DNA from: Streptomyces olindensis
GTDB lineage: Bacteria; Actinomycetota; Actinomycetes; Streptomycetales; Streptomycetaceae
Reading direction: 5' to 3'
NCBI GenBank assembly: GCA_000696115.1
Contig: JJOH01000026.1
Coordinates: 1-64,000 of the forward strand
DNA: 64,000 nt
Numbering within the stretch: position 1 is the stretch's first letter; each line of letters opens with the position of its first letter. The position numbers and the translations under genes were made by a program. Shown one piece after another: positions 15,446-23,886 of this stretch. The notes beneath the pieces are model-generated. The model was given only the letters and a program-made list of their open reading frames with translations. It was not told where the DNA came from and did not search any database.

Positions 15446-17662
15446 ATGAACGAGGGGAAGCCCACGAAAGCGAAGTGGTGGAGCCGTCCACGCCCGCAGG
15501 GCCCGTCGGGGGAGCCGGAGAGCACGGACGGGCCCGTGGCGGCGGAGCCGGCCGAGGCCGCGGGGCGGGCGACGCCCCCGCCGACCTCCGTCGACACCGA
15601 CGGGGACTTCGAGCTGGCCCGGCCCGCCGTACGGCAGCAGGACGACGCCGGTGACTACGAGCTGAGGCGCCCCGAGGAGGCGGCGGCCGAGAATGCGCCG
15701 GCCGGGGCTCCCGTCGTCGCGAGCGCCACGGGCTCCGGCACCGAGACGGCTTCGCCCGCCGCGAGCCCCGCGGATGCCGGTGTCGAAACGGCTTCCGCCT
15801 CGGCCGAGGCCGGGAGCGGCGTTCCTGCTTCCGTCTCCGCTCCGTCCGGACCGACCGCTGCGCCGGTCGACGCGGGCGCGTCCGCCGGGGCTTCCGTCGC
15901 CGGGAGTGCCGCGGATGCCGGCCGCGGGATGGCTTCCGCCTCGGCCGAGGCCGGGAGCGGCGTTCCTGCTTCCGTCTCCGCTCCGTCCGGACCGACCGCT
16001 GCGCCGGTCGACGCGGGCGCGTCCGCCGGGGCTTCCGTCGCCGGGAGTGCCGAGGATGCCGGTATCGAGACGGCCTCCGCCGAGGCCAGAGGCGGCGTTC
16101 CGGCCTCCGCCTCCGCCCCGTCCGGACCGCCCGCCGTGCCGGTCGACGTCGCGCCCAAGCCCCTGCACGATCCCGACCCGTACAGCACACCGCCCTACGG
16201 TGAACCCGGTCCCTGGGCGCCCGCGCCGCCGGTTCAGCACCCGGCCGCGACGGCGACGCAGGGCGTGGCGGTGCCAGGGCAGGCGAGCGCCCCGGGCCCG
16301 CCCGCCCCACCGGTGGTACCGGCGCAGTCCTCCCACGTCCCCGCTGCGCAGCCGCAGCCGCAGCCGCAGCCGCAGGCGCCCGGCGTCCCCGCACCGGTGC
16401 CGGCCGCCCCGGTCCACGCCGATGTCCCGCCCCCGGCACCCGCCCCCGACCCCTGGCAGCGCTACGACCCCTGGGCCGCTCCCGCGCCGCCCGGGGGCCT
16501 CGCCCCGCTCCAGCAGAACGGCGCCGCCGTCCCCACCACGGAACAGCGGCGCAAGCGGGGCCGGAAGGCCCTGGTGGGCGGGGCCGTGCTGCTCGCGCTC
16601 GTGTCGGGGGGCATCGGGGGTGCCATAGGGACGTATCTGGAGCGCAACGGGGGCGTCGGGACCGTCGAGCTGCCGCAGGCCGGGAAGGAGGCCGCCGGGC
16701 GGGACGCGGACAGTGTGGCCGGGATCGCCGGGCGGGCCCTGCCCAGCGTGGTCACCCTGCACGTGAGCGGCTCCGGCGAACAGGGCACCGGCACCGGCTT
16801 CGTGCTCGATACCCGCGGGCACATCCTGACCAACAACCACGTCGTGCGGCCCGCCGGATCCGGCGGCGAGATCACCGTGACCTTCAACGGCGGGGAGACC
16901 GCCCAGGCCGAGCTCGTCGGCCGGGACAGCGGTTACGACCTCGCCGTCGTGAAGGTGAAGGGCGTCCGCGGACTCACCCCCCTGCCCCTCGGCAATTCCG
17001 ACAACGTGCAGGTCGGTGACCCGGTCGTGGCCATCGGCGCCCCCTTCGACCTGGCCGGCACCGTCACCTCCGGCATCATCAGCGCCAAGGAGCGGCCCAT
17101 CACGGCCGGTGGCGAGAAGGGCGACGGCAGCGACGTGTCGTACGTCGACGCGCTGCAGACCGACGCGCCCATCAACCCCGGCAACTCCGGCGGCCCCCTG
17201 CTCGACGCCAAGGCCCGGGTCATCGGCATCAACTCGGCGATCCGCTCGGCGGACAGCGGCTCCGACCTGGACGGCGGACAGTCCGGCTCGATAGGCCTCG
17301 GCTTCGCCATCCCCATCAACCAGGGCAAGCGCGTCGCCGAGGAGCTGATCAACACCGGGAAGGCGACCCACCCGGTGATCGGCATCACCCTGGACATGGA
17401 GTACGGCGGCGACGGTGCCCGCGTCGCCGCCCGGGGCAGCGAGGGCGGGCCGCCGGTCACCGCGGGCGGCCCGGGCGCCGAAGCCGGCATCAAGGCCGGT
17501 GACGTCATCACCGAGGTCGACGGCCAGCGCGTCCACTCCGGCGAGGAACTGATCGTCAAGACCCGTGCGCACCGCCCCGGCGACCGGCTGGAGCTGACCC
17601 TGGAGCGGGGCGGCAAGGAGCGGACGGTGTCGCTCGTCCTCGGCTCCTCCGGCGGGGACTGA
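15446..17662 (+). CDS. htrA: HtrA/DegP-type membrane serine protease with PDZ domain
   Basis: 738 residues. Residues 1-365 form a long disordered cytoplasmic part, rich in Ala, Gly and Pro, with three copies of a 47-residue repeat and a PQPQPQ run. One membrane segment (ALVGGAVLLALVSGGIGGAI) is at about 372-392. The external trypsin-like domain has the full triad: His in ILTNNHVV, Asp in GYDLAVVKVK and Ser in NPGNSGGPL. A PDZ domain (GPGAEAGIKAGDVITEVDGQ) ends the protein. It degrades misfolded envelope proteins and may take part in the SigE/RseA response. The ATG has GGGGAGAG upstream. Confidence 0.92.
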   Translation: MNEGKPTKAKWWSRPRPQGPSGEPESTDGPVAAEPAEAAGRATPPPTSVDTDGDFELARPAVRQQDDAGDYELRRPEEAAAENAPAGAPVVASATGSGTETASPAASPADAGVETASASAEAGSGVPASVSAPSGPTAAPVDAGASAGASVAGSAADAGRGMASASAEAGSGVPASVSAPSGPTAAPVDAGASAGASVAGSAEDAGIETASAEARGGVPASASAPSGPPAVPVDVAPKPLHDPDPYSTPPYGEPGPWAPAPPVQHPAATATQGVAVPGQASAPGPPAPPVVPAQSSHVPAAQPQPQPQPQAPGVPAPVPAAPVHADVPPPAPAPDPWQRYDPWAAPAPPGGLAPLQQNGAAVPTTEQRRKRGRKALVGGAVLLALVSGGIGGAIGTYLERNGGVGTVELPQAGKEAAGRDADSVAGIAGRALPSVVTLHVSGSGEQGTGTGFVLDTRGHILTNNHVVRPAGSGGEITVTFNGGETAQAELVGRDSGYDLAVVKVKGVRGLTPLPLGNSDNVQVGDPVVAIGAPFDLAGTVTSGIISAKERPITAGGEKGDGSDVSYVDALQTDAPINPGNSGGPLLDAKARVIGINSAIRSADSGSDLDGGQSGSIGLGFAIPINQGKRVAEELINTGKATHPVIGITLDMEYGGDGARVAARGSEGGPPVTAGGPGAEAGIKAGDVITEVDGQRVHSGEELIVKTRAHRPGDRLELTLERGGKERTVSLVLGSSGGD
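15791..16150 (+). repeat. 141-bp in-frame tandem repeat in htrA
   Basis: Two almost identical 141-bp units follow each other, and a third is partial and more diverged. Each encodes 47 residues starting ASASAEAGSGVPASVSAPSG. The near-identity of the first two units at the DNA level points to a recent duplication. Confidence 0.85.
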
Positions 17663-17707
17663 GCCGTGATGACCGGGGCTTACAGGGACGAACAAGGCAA
17701 ACAATCG

Positions 17708-17721
17708 GGAAAGCGCTCCCA
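17708..17721. promoter_or_regulatory. LacI-family-like operator upstream of tatB
   Basis: GGAAAGCGCTCCCA matches 11 of 14 positions of TGGGAGCGCTCCCA, the box of LacI-type regulators such as CebR. It is 136 nt before the tatB start. The right half is perfect; the left half is degenerate. Confidence 0.3.
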
Positions 17722-17856
17722 CCGGCCGCACTCGGAGGTCTCGGGACGGTACCGGTCGGACAGGATCGCCGGGTACCGTGGAGCCGGCCCGGACCACGGC
17801 AACACCCGCACCGACCACCGAGGGCCGAGGACCGAGGACATCGCAAGGAGCTTCAG

Positions 17857-18297
17857 GTGTTCAATGACATAGGACCACTCGAGCTGGTGACGCTCATCGT
17901 CCTTGCCGTGCTCGTCTTCGGTCCGGACAAGCTCCCCAAGGTCATCCAGGACGTGACGCGCACGATCCGGAAGATCCGTGAGTTCTCGGAGAGCGCCAAG
18001 CAGGACATCCGGGAGGAACTCGGCCCGGAGTTCAAGGACTTCGAGTTCGAGGACCTCAACCCCAAGACGTTCATCCGCAAGCAGTTGGACAACGAGGACC
18101 TGGGGCTCAAGGAGATCCGCAACGGCTTCGACCTGAAGAAGGAGATGGCCGAGGTCACCGACGCCGTCCACGGCCGCGACTCGGACACCTCGTCCTCCTC
18201 GTCGTCCGGCTCCTCCGGCGGCCGGATCGACATGACCAAGAAGCCCGAGACGCCCGACCGGGACGACCGGCCGCCCTTCGACGCCGACGCCACCTGA
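17857..18297 (+). CDS. tatB: twin-arginine translocase subunit TatB
   Basis: 146 residues. The N-terminus MFNDIGPLELVTLIVLAVLV is the TatB-type membrane hairpin start (the Glu in the membrane segment is typical), followed by FGPDKLPKVIQDVTR and a long amphipathic helix (IRKIREFSESAKQDIREELG). The C-terminus is disordered with a Ser run. It forms the substrate receptor with TatC; tatA and tatC are not in this window. The start is GTG with AAGGAG 6-7 nt upstream. Its position after htrA is conserved in actinobacteria. Confidence 0.92.
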   Translation: MFNDIGPLELVTLIVLAVLVFGPDKLPKVIQDVTRTIRKIREFSESAKQDIREELGPEFKDFEFEDLNPKTFIRKQLDNEDLGLKEIRNGFDLKKEMAEVTDAVHGRDSDTSSSSSSGSSGGRIDMTKKPETPDRDDRPPFDADAT

Positions 18298-18523
18298 GCG
18301 ACACGCCCCGGGGTGCGCGCCCCGGCGCGCGTGACGCGTCTCATACTCCGGTCGGGCTGTGTACGGCCTGAACAAGGCGCCCGTGCGGCCCACGCGCCGG
18401 GCGGTTTCCCTGCTGCTCGCAGCGGTGTGGCTATGCTGCCGAGTTGTTGTGCGGACGGGACGAGTACGCCCGATGGGGGGCGGGCCGCTCCGGTCCGACT
18501 AGAGCGAGGAGGCGTCCGGGCAC

Positions 18524-19195
18524 ATGGAGACGACGAGTCGGGCAGTCGCGCAGGCGTCGGCCGCGGAGGGCGGACAGCAGGTCCCCTCCGCCCGGCGTAC
18601 GGTCGACGGCTACCTGCGCGCGCCCTTCCCGTGGTACGGCCTCGACGAGGCCTTCACGGGGCCGCGCTGGCTGATGCAGGTCGGTATGACGGCCGACGGG
18701 GCCGTCGAACACGGGTCGATCGGGCACGGTGACGAGCCCACGGTGCGCAACGAGCATGCCGCCGGGGGCGATCAGGAAGCCAAGGAGAAGTTCGCGGTCG
18801 TCGTGACCGTGGCGGCGAATCCCTCACGACGCAGTGCCGACGGCACGGGGCTGCTGGAGGCCACGTCGGTGTCGTCCGCGGCGTGGCTCGCCGGTGTGGG
18901 GCTGCTGTCCTTCACCTGGCCCGGGCAGATGGACCACGCGCTGCGGGACGACTGGCTGGAGCAGCAGACCGAGACGGCGTGGGTGCTGGCGGACGACCTC
19001 GACGGGGCCGACTGGTCGACGCTGTCGCTTCCCGTGGACGGGGTGCCGACGGCGTTCCACTACCGGGAGTCGGAGTTCGGCTGGGTTCTGGCCGGGTCGA
19101 CTTCGGCAGGGGTCCATGTGGGTGCGTACGGGCGTGGCATGAGCGCGTACGGGCTCGGTTTCGCCGTGGTGAAGGACATCGCCGCGTACGCGTGA
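18524..19195 (+). CDS. conserved actinobacterial protein of unknown function
   Basis: 223 residues with no motif I recognise. There is no signal peptide; the protein is rich in Trp and Gly (LLSFTWPGQMDH, RESEFGWVLAGS) and ends GLGFAVVKDIAAYA. It looks like a globular cytoplasmic beta-sheet protein of streptomycetes. The ATG has GAGGAGG about 12 nt upstream, a slightly long spacing. A TATGCT hexamer about 90 nt before the start may be its -10 box. It lies between tatB and the convergent mrp gene. Confidence 0.7.
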   Translation: METTSRAVAQASAAEGGQQVPSARRTVDGYLRAPFPWYGLDEAFTGPRWLMQVGMTADGAVEHGSIGHGDEPTVRNEHAAGGDQEAKEKFAVVVTVAANPSRRSADGTGLLEATSVSSAAWLAGVGLLSFTWPGQMDHALRDDWLEQQTETAWVLADDLDGADWSTLSLPVDGVPTAFHYRESEFGWVLAGSTSAGVHVGAYGRGMSAYGLGFAVVKDIAAYA

Positions 19196-19208
19196 GTTCC
19201 CTGGGGCG

Positions 19209-19315
19209 CCGGGTTTGCGGCGCCCCTTCGCCGTGGGGGATCCTGCCGTCGGGCGGCTGCGGGCCGTCTGTGGTTGCTCGCGCAGTTCCCCGCGCCCCTG
19301 AGGGACGCTGCCCCA
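19209..19315 (-). repeat. dispersed Streptomyces intergenic repeat, copy 2
   Basis: Read on the minus strand it gives TCAGGGGCGCGGGGAACTGC, then GCGAGCAACCAC and CCCGCAGCCGCCC. It fills the space between two convergent genes. The core matches copy 1 over more than 20 bases. Confidence 0.75.
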
Positions 19316-19321
19316 AGGGAT

Positions 19322-20455
19322 CTAGAACTTGTTCCGCGGAGTGATCCCCAGCGACAGGCCCGACAGCCCCCGCTGCCTGCCGCCCAGCTTGCCCGCGATC
19401 GCGCGCAGGGCCGAGCCCGCCGGGGAGTCCGGGTCCGTCAGGACGACCGGCTTGCCCTCGTCGCCGCCCTCGCGGAGGCGGACGTCGATGGGGATGCTGC
19501 CGAGGACCGGGACGTTGGTGCCGGTCGTGCGGGTCAGGCCGCCGGCGACCGCCTGGCCGCCGCCCGTGCCGAAGACGTCGACCATCTCGCCGCAGTGCGG
19601 GCAGGGCAGGCCGGACATGTTCTCGACCACGCCGACGATCTTCTGATGGGTCTGGACGGCGATGGAGCCGGCGCGCTCGGCGACCTCGGCAGCGGCCTGC
19701 TGCGGGGTCGTGACGACCAGGATCTCGGCGTTCGGGACGAGCTGGGCGACGGAGATCGCGATGTCGCCGGTGCCCGGCGGCAGGTCCAGGAGGAGGACGT
19801 CCAGGTCGCCCCAGTACACGTCCGCCAGGAACTGCTGGAGGGCGCGGTGGAGCATCGGGCCGCGCCAGACGACCGGGGTGTTGCCCGGGGTGAACATGCC
19901 GATGGAGATGACCTTCACGCCGTTCGCCGACGGCGGCATGATCATGTTCTCGACCTGGGTCGGGCTGCCGTCGGCGCCCAGCATGCGCGGCACCGAGTGG
20001 CCGTAGATGTCGGCGTCGACGACACCGACCTTCAGGCCGTCGGCCGCCATCGCCGCGGCCAGGTTGACCGTCACCGAGGACTTGCCGACGCCGCCCTTGC
20101 CGGAGGCGACCGCGTAGACGCGGGTCAGGCTGCCCGGCTTGGCGAAGGGGACCTCGCGCTCGGTCTGGCCGCCGCGCAGGGCGGAGGCCAGCTCGCGACG
20201 CTGCTCGTCGCTCATCACGTCGAGCGTGACGTCGACGCGGGTGACGCCCTCGACGCGGGAGACCGCCTCGGTCACGCGCTGCGTGATGGTGTCCCGCATC
20301 GGGCAGCCCGAGACCGTGAGGTACACGGTGACCGCGACCGCCCCGTCCGCGCCGATCTCCACGGATTTGACCATCCCGAGTTCGGTGATGGGCTTGTGGA
20401 TCTCGGGGTCGTTCACCGTCGCCAGTGCCTCGCGCACCGCGTCTTCCGTAGCCAT
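19322..20455 (-). CDS. mrp: Mrp/ApbC P-loop iron-sulfur carrier
   Basis: 377 residues. An N-terminal MIP18-type domain (about 1-95) with the cysteine motif VSGCPMRDT is followed by a ParA/MinD-like NTPase with the deviant Walker A GKGGVGKSS, DADIYGHSVPRMLG, and DLPPGTGD. The CPHC motif near residue 270 is the metal-binding pair of ApbC/Nbp35 proteins. It loads or carries Fe-S clusters in the cytoplasm. The ATG (MATEDAV) is preceded by a -10-like box at leaderless spacing and no ribosome site. Confidence 0.93.
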   Translation of the reverse strand: MATEDAVREALATVNDPEIHKPITELGMVKSVEIGADGAVAVTVYLTVSGCPMRDTITQRVTEAVSRVEGVTRVDVTLDVMSDEQRRELASALRGGQTEREVPFAKPGSLTRVYAVASGKGGVGKSSVTVNLAAAMAADGLKVGVVDADIYGHSVPRMLGADGSPTQVENMIMPPSANGVKVISIGMFTPGNTPVVWRGPMLHRALQQFLADVYWGDLDVLLLDLPPGTGDIAISVAQLVPNAEILVVTTPQQAAAEVAERAGSIAVQTHQKIVGVVENMSGLPCPHCGEMVDVFGTGGGQAVAGGLTRTTGTNVPVLGSIPIDVRLREGGDEGKPVVLTDPDSPAGSALRAIAGKLGGRQRGLSGLSLGITPRNKF

Positions 20456-20468
20456 AAGGACGATGGTA
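20456..20468 (-). promoter_or_regulatory. leaderless promoter of mrp
   Basis: TACCAT on the minus strand lies 7 nt before the ATG. There is no Shine-Dalgarno sequence, so transcription and translation probably start at the same base. Confidence 0.5.
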
Positions 20469-20498
20469 CGGCGCCGTACCGGTGCGTAGGAAAGCCCG

Positions 20499-21098
20499 TC
20501 AGCGGTCGTCTGCGTCACGTCCCCGTGACCGTTCCGCCGGGAATACGACGGCGTCGTGACGGTGGCCGTTCTGCCGTCCCTCCAGTTCCTTGACCATGTC
20601 CTGGAGTTCCGAGCGGATCCAGTCGCGGGTGGCGACCTCGCCCAGGCCGATGCGCAGCGCGGCGACCTCGCGGGTCAGGTACTCGGTGTCCGCGATCGAC
20701 CGCTCGTTCTGCTTGCGGTCCTGCTCCAGGTTGACCCGGTCGCGGTCGTCCTGCCGGTTCTGCGCGAGCAGGATCAGCGGGGCGGCGTAGGAGGCCTGGA
20801 GGGACAGCATCAGGGTCAGGAAGATGAACGGGTACTCGTCGAAGCGCAGGTCGCGCGGGGCGAGGGTGTTCCAGGCCACCCACAGGATGATGGCGGCCGT
20901 CATCCAGACCAGGAACCGCCCGGTGCCGAGGAAGCGCGCGATGCGTTCCGACAGCCGCCCGAAGGCCTCCGGGTCGTACTCGGGCAGGATCCGGCGCCGC
21001 GGCACCCCCGGCTGGTCGAGGCGGGCGGCGCGCGGCCGGGAAGCCGCCGTGGCACCCGCCGGCGTGCGTTCGCGCAGGCTCTCACGCTCAGGAACCAT
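20499..21098 (-). CDS. DUF1003 membrane protein
   Basis: 199 residues. Two membrane segments (FLVWMTAAIILWVAWNTLA and FIFLTLMLSLQASYAAPLIL) separated by a short loop are the whole DUF1003 signature, with AQNRQDDRDRVN directly after. A coiled coil follows (YLTREVAALRIGLGEVATRD). Function is unknown; DUF1003 proteins are proposed to relate to ion or metal transport by neighbourhood. The ATG lies inside the end of the MgtE-like gene (11-nt overlap), so both are in one operon. Confidence 0.87.
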   Translation of the reverse strand: MVPERESLRERTPAGATAASRPRAARLDQPGVPRRRILPEYDPEAFGRLSERIARFLGTGRFLVWMTAAIILWVAWNTLAPRDLRFDEYPFIFLTLMLSLQASYAAPLILLAQNRQDDRDRVNLEQDRKQNERSIADTEYLTREVAALRIGLGEVATRDWIRSELQDMVKELEGRQNGHRHDAVVFPAERSRGRDADDR

Positions 21099-22374
21099 CG
21101 GTCGCCACCTCCTCCTCGTCCAGGTGGAACTCGGTCTCCCGCCAGTCCTGCGGGAGCATGTGGTCTAGCACGTCGTCCACGGTGACCGCGCCCAGCAGCG
21201 ACCCGGCCTCGTCCACCACGGGCGCCGCGACCATGTCGTACGTGGCGAAGAACCCGGCGATGGCGGGCAGGTCCGCGTCCGGGTCGAGCGGTTGCAGGTC
21301 GCTGTCCACGATCGAGCTGACCAGGGCGGGTGGTGGCTCCCGCAGCAGGCGCTGGAAGTGGACCGTGCCGAGGTACTTGCCGGTCGGCGTCTCGTCCGGT
21401 GGCCGGCACACGTACACCTGGGCGGCCAGGGCGGGGGAGAGGTCGGGGTTGCGGATCCGGGCGAGGGCGTCGGCGACGGTGGAGTCCGGACGCAGCACGA
21501 TCGGCTCGGTGGTCATCAGACCGCCCGCCGTGCGGTCCTCGTACGACATCAGGCGCCGCATGTCGGCCGCGTCGCCCGGCTGCATCAGGCTCAGCAGCCG
21601 CTCCTGCTCGTCCGTCGGCAGTTCGCCGAGCAGGTCGGCCGCGTCGTCCGGGTCCATGGCCTCCAGGACGTCGGCGGCGCGCTCCTCCTTCAGCTTGCCG
21701 AGGATCTCGATCTGGTCGTCCTCCGGCAGCTCCTCCAGCACGTCGGCCAGCCGGTCGTCGTCCAGGGCGGCGGCGACCTCGGCGCGGCGTTTGGGGGAGA
21801 GGTGGTGCAGGACGTTGGCCAGGTCGGCGGGGCGCAGCTGCTCGAACGTGGCGAGCAGGCTCTCGGCGCCCTGCCCCTGTTCCTCCAGGGAGAAGCCGGT
21901 GACGGCGGACCACTCGACGGTCAGCGCCTCGCCCTTGGCGCGCCGGAAGGCACCGCCCTTCCTGCCCTTGCGGACGAAGACCCGGTCGATCTCCCAGTCC
22001 CGGCGGGCGGGCAGCTGATGCACCGACAGGTCGAGGACGGTGACCTCCTCGCCGGTCTCGGTGAGCGTGACGCGCCGGTCCAGCAGCTCCCCGAAGACCA
22101 GCCGCTCGGTGGGCCGCTGCTCGAAGCGCCGGACGTTGAGGACGCCGGTGGTGATGACCTGGCCGGACTGGATGGCCGTGACCCGGGTCATGGGCAGGAA
22201 GATGCGGCGGCGGGTGGCGAGTTCGACGACGAGACCGAGCAGCCTCGGCGGCTTCTGGCCGACCCGCAGCATGACGACCAGATCGCGCACCCGCCCCACC
22301 TGGTCGCCGGCGGGGTCGAAGACGGCGACACCGGAGAGGTGCGATACGAAGATCCGGGGGGCGCCCGCTGCCAT
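21088..22374 (-). CDS. MgtE N-domain/CBS protein without channel domain
   Basis: 428 residues. It begins with a PRC-barrel-like part (about 5-170), then the MgtE N-terminal superhelical domain (DLANVLHHLSPKRRAEVAAA, LPEDDQIEILGKLKEERAAD) and two CBS domains (RTAGGLMTTEPIVL, AGFFATYDMVAAPVVDEAGS). The five-helix channel of MgtE is missing, so it is a soluble regulator or Mg sensor, not a transporter. The truncated architecture is the usual one in actinobacteria (mycobacterial Rv1232c), not a broken gene. The ATG has AAGGAG 9 nt upstream. Confidence 0.87.
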   Translation of the reverse strand: MAAGAPRIFVSHLSGVAVFDPAGDQVGRVRDLVVMLRVGQKPPRLLGLVVELATRRRIFLPMTRVTAIQSGQVITTGVLNVRRFEQRPTERLVFGELLDRRVTLTETGEEVTVLDLSVHQLPARRDWEIDRVFVRKGRKGGAFRRAKGEALTVEWSAVTGFSLEEQGQGAESLLATFEQLRPADLANVLHHLSPKRRAEVAAALDDDRLADVLEELPEDDQIEILGKLKEERAADVLEAMDPDDAADLLGELPTDEQERLLSLMQPGDAADMRRLMSYEDRTAGGLMTTEPIVLRPDSTVADALARIRNPDLSPALAAQVYVCRPPDETPTGKYLGTVHFQRLLREPPPALVSSIVDSDLQPLDPDADLPAIAGFFATYDMVAAPVVDEAGSLLGAVTVDDVLDHMLPQDWRETEFHLDEEEVATDGS

Positions 22375-22587
22375 GGCCGCGGCTCCTTTACGTGCGGGGT
22401 GTTTCCTGTTGCTTGCCTTTGTGCCTGTCTTCTCCGAATTGCCCGCTCGGGTGGGCTTCAGGCTAGCCCGTCCCGATCGGGGTTGCGTCGGCGGCCGGTC
22501 CGGACGGACCGGCTCCGATCGGCCGCCACGACCCCGGTACCCTGCCGTACGCCGTTCAGGTCTCCCGTCAGAGAGGCAGCCCCACCT

Positions 22588-23343
22588 GTGACTCCGATTC
22601 GCCAGGGCCGTAGCCGCGGTGCCGCGCTCGCGAGCGCGATGTGCGCACTGCTCGTGACGGGAACGGTGCTCACGGGCTGCGCGGAGGATCCGAACGAGGG
22701 CACCAACGGCGTCGGCCGGCTGCCCGCCCAGAAGATCCAGGGCAAGACCCGCGCGGCCGCCGAGTCCGCCGGGGCGGTCCGCGTGCACGGCAACGTCGTC
22801 AGCGGCGGACGGACGTACGCGCTCGACATGCGGCTGAAGGACGACGGCGGCACCGGCTCGGTGACCACGCAGGGCGCGACCTTCGAGCTGCTGCGCATCG
22901 GCGAGCAGCTCTACGTCAAGGCCGGTGCGGAGTTCTGGAGTCACGGCAGCGGCCAGGGCGAGGGCGGCACGGGGGACGCGGCGGCGGCCTCCAAGCTCGG
23001 CGGCAAGTTCGTCAAGGTGCCGCAGGGCGACCCCTCGTACAAGAAGTTCAGCGGTTTCACGGACAAGGCGGTCCTCCTCGACGGTCTGCTGACCCTGCAC
23101 GGCACCCTCGCCACGGACGGCCACGACGAGCAGGCGGGCGTCCGCACCGTCCGGGTCACCGGCGACAAGGGCTCCGGCGGCACCCTGGAGGTCTCCCTGG
23201 AGGGCAAGCCGTACCCGCTGCGCCTGGAGCGGGCCGGCGGTGCGGGCACCCTCACGTTCTCCGCCTGGGGGGAGGACTTCTCCCTCAGGGAGCCGGAGAG
23301 GAACGAGACGGTGGACTACGGCAAGCAGCTGCCGACGTCCTGA
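22588..23343 (+). CDS. secreted lipoprotein
   Basis: 251 residues. Signal peptide with lipobox LVTGTVLTGC, cleaved before Cys about 32. The mature part is a beta-rich domain with regular hydrophobic strands (AVRVHGNVVSGGRTYALDMR, ATFELLRIGEQLYVKAG), which resembles the LppX/LprG-like half-barrel that carries lipids in mycobacteria; this is inference from pattern only. The start is a GTG with a weak GAGAGG upstream. It is divergent from the MgtE-like gene, with 213 nt between them that show no other element. Confidence 0.78.
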   Translation: MTPIRQGRSRGAALASAMCALLVTGTVLTGCAEDPNEGTNGVGRLPAQKIQGKTRAAAESAGAVRVHGNVVSGGRTYALDMRLKDDGGTGSVTTQGATFELLRIGEQLYVKAGAEFWSHGSGQGEGGTGDAAAASKLGGKFVKVPQGDPSYKKFSGFTDKAVLLDGLLTLHGTLATDGHDEQAGVRTVRVTGDKGSGGTLEVSLEGKPYPLRLERAGGAGTLTFSAWGEDFSLREPERNETVDYGKQLPTS

Positions 23344-23347
23344 GGCG

Positions 23348-23863
23348 TCACCGCCCGCGTTTGCGCTTCTTCAGCAGCAGGCGGGGCAGACCCGCCGGGA
23401 TCGGCCGGCGGGTGATGGCCGGGGACGGCAGCGGGGGCTCGGACAGCGAGTCGTCGGGCAGCGGTGCCGTCGCCCCGGTCGGCTCCAGGCGCAGCACCCG
23501 GCACTCACGGGCCCAGCGGTCGGTCATGGCCTCGCCGTCGGGCGCGTTCAGCCGCTTGCCCTTCAGCTCGGCGACCGCCGCGTCCCACGCCTCGGTGCCC
23601 GGCGCGAGCTGGGTGACCCGCGCCGTCCAGGAGACCAGCCGGCCCCCCTTGTCCTTGCTGCGGACCGTCACCCGGGCCTCGGCGCCGTCGGCCAGCCCCG
23701 GCAGCGGCTGCTCGCCCGGCCCGTCGCCGACCAGGCACGCGGCACCCTCGTGCCACACGTGCCAGAGGGCACGCGCCGGGGCGTCCGGGCCCTGGACCCA
23801 GACGAGGCCGGACTTCTTCGTGGCCTCCTCGACGAGGGCCCGGTCGAGCAGCTCGCTTGTCAT
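23348..23863 (-). CDS. pyridoxamine-phosphate-oxidase-like (FMN split-barrel) protein
   Basis: 171 residues. The segment SGLVWVQGPDAPARALWHVW, followed by GAACLVGDGPGEQPLPGL and VRSKDKGGRLVSW, resembles the split beta-barrel of pyridoxamine oxidase-like flavin or F420 proteins. Cofactor and substrate are unknown. The basic C-terminus (LLLKKRKRGR) is unusual and may bind nucleic acid or membrane. It is convergent with the lipoprotein gene (4-nt gap) and follows corA on the same strand with a 23-nt gap. Confidence 0.65.
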   Translation of the reverse strand: MTSELLDRALVEEATKKSGLVWVQGPDAPARALWHVWHEGAACLVGDGPGEQPLPGLADGAEARVTVRSKDKGGRLVSWTARVTQLAPGTEAWDAAVAELKGKRLNAPDGEAMTDRWARECRVLRLEPTGATAPLPDDSLSEPPLPSPAITRRPIPAGLPRLLLKKRKRGR

Positions 23864-23886
23864 GGGCACCAGCCTATCCGCGCCGC

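Noticed and set aside
15227..17818. 863-codon open frame antisense to htrA
   Set aside because: Shadow of the GC-rich htrA codons; low-complexity Arg/Gly/Val composition, no start signal and no family features.
21088..22374. MgtE-like gene as a truncated pseudogene
   Set aside because: The version without channel helices is the normal form in actinobacteria, with good start and operon context.
22375..22587. Magnesium riboswitch between the MgtE-like gene and lipoprotein
   Set aside because: I found no M-box-like or ykoK-like conserved pairs; the gap is short and divergent.
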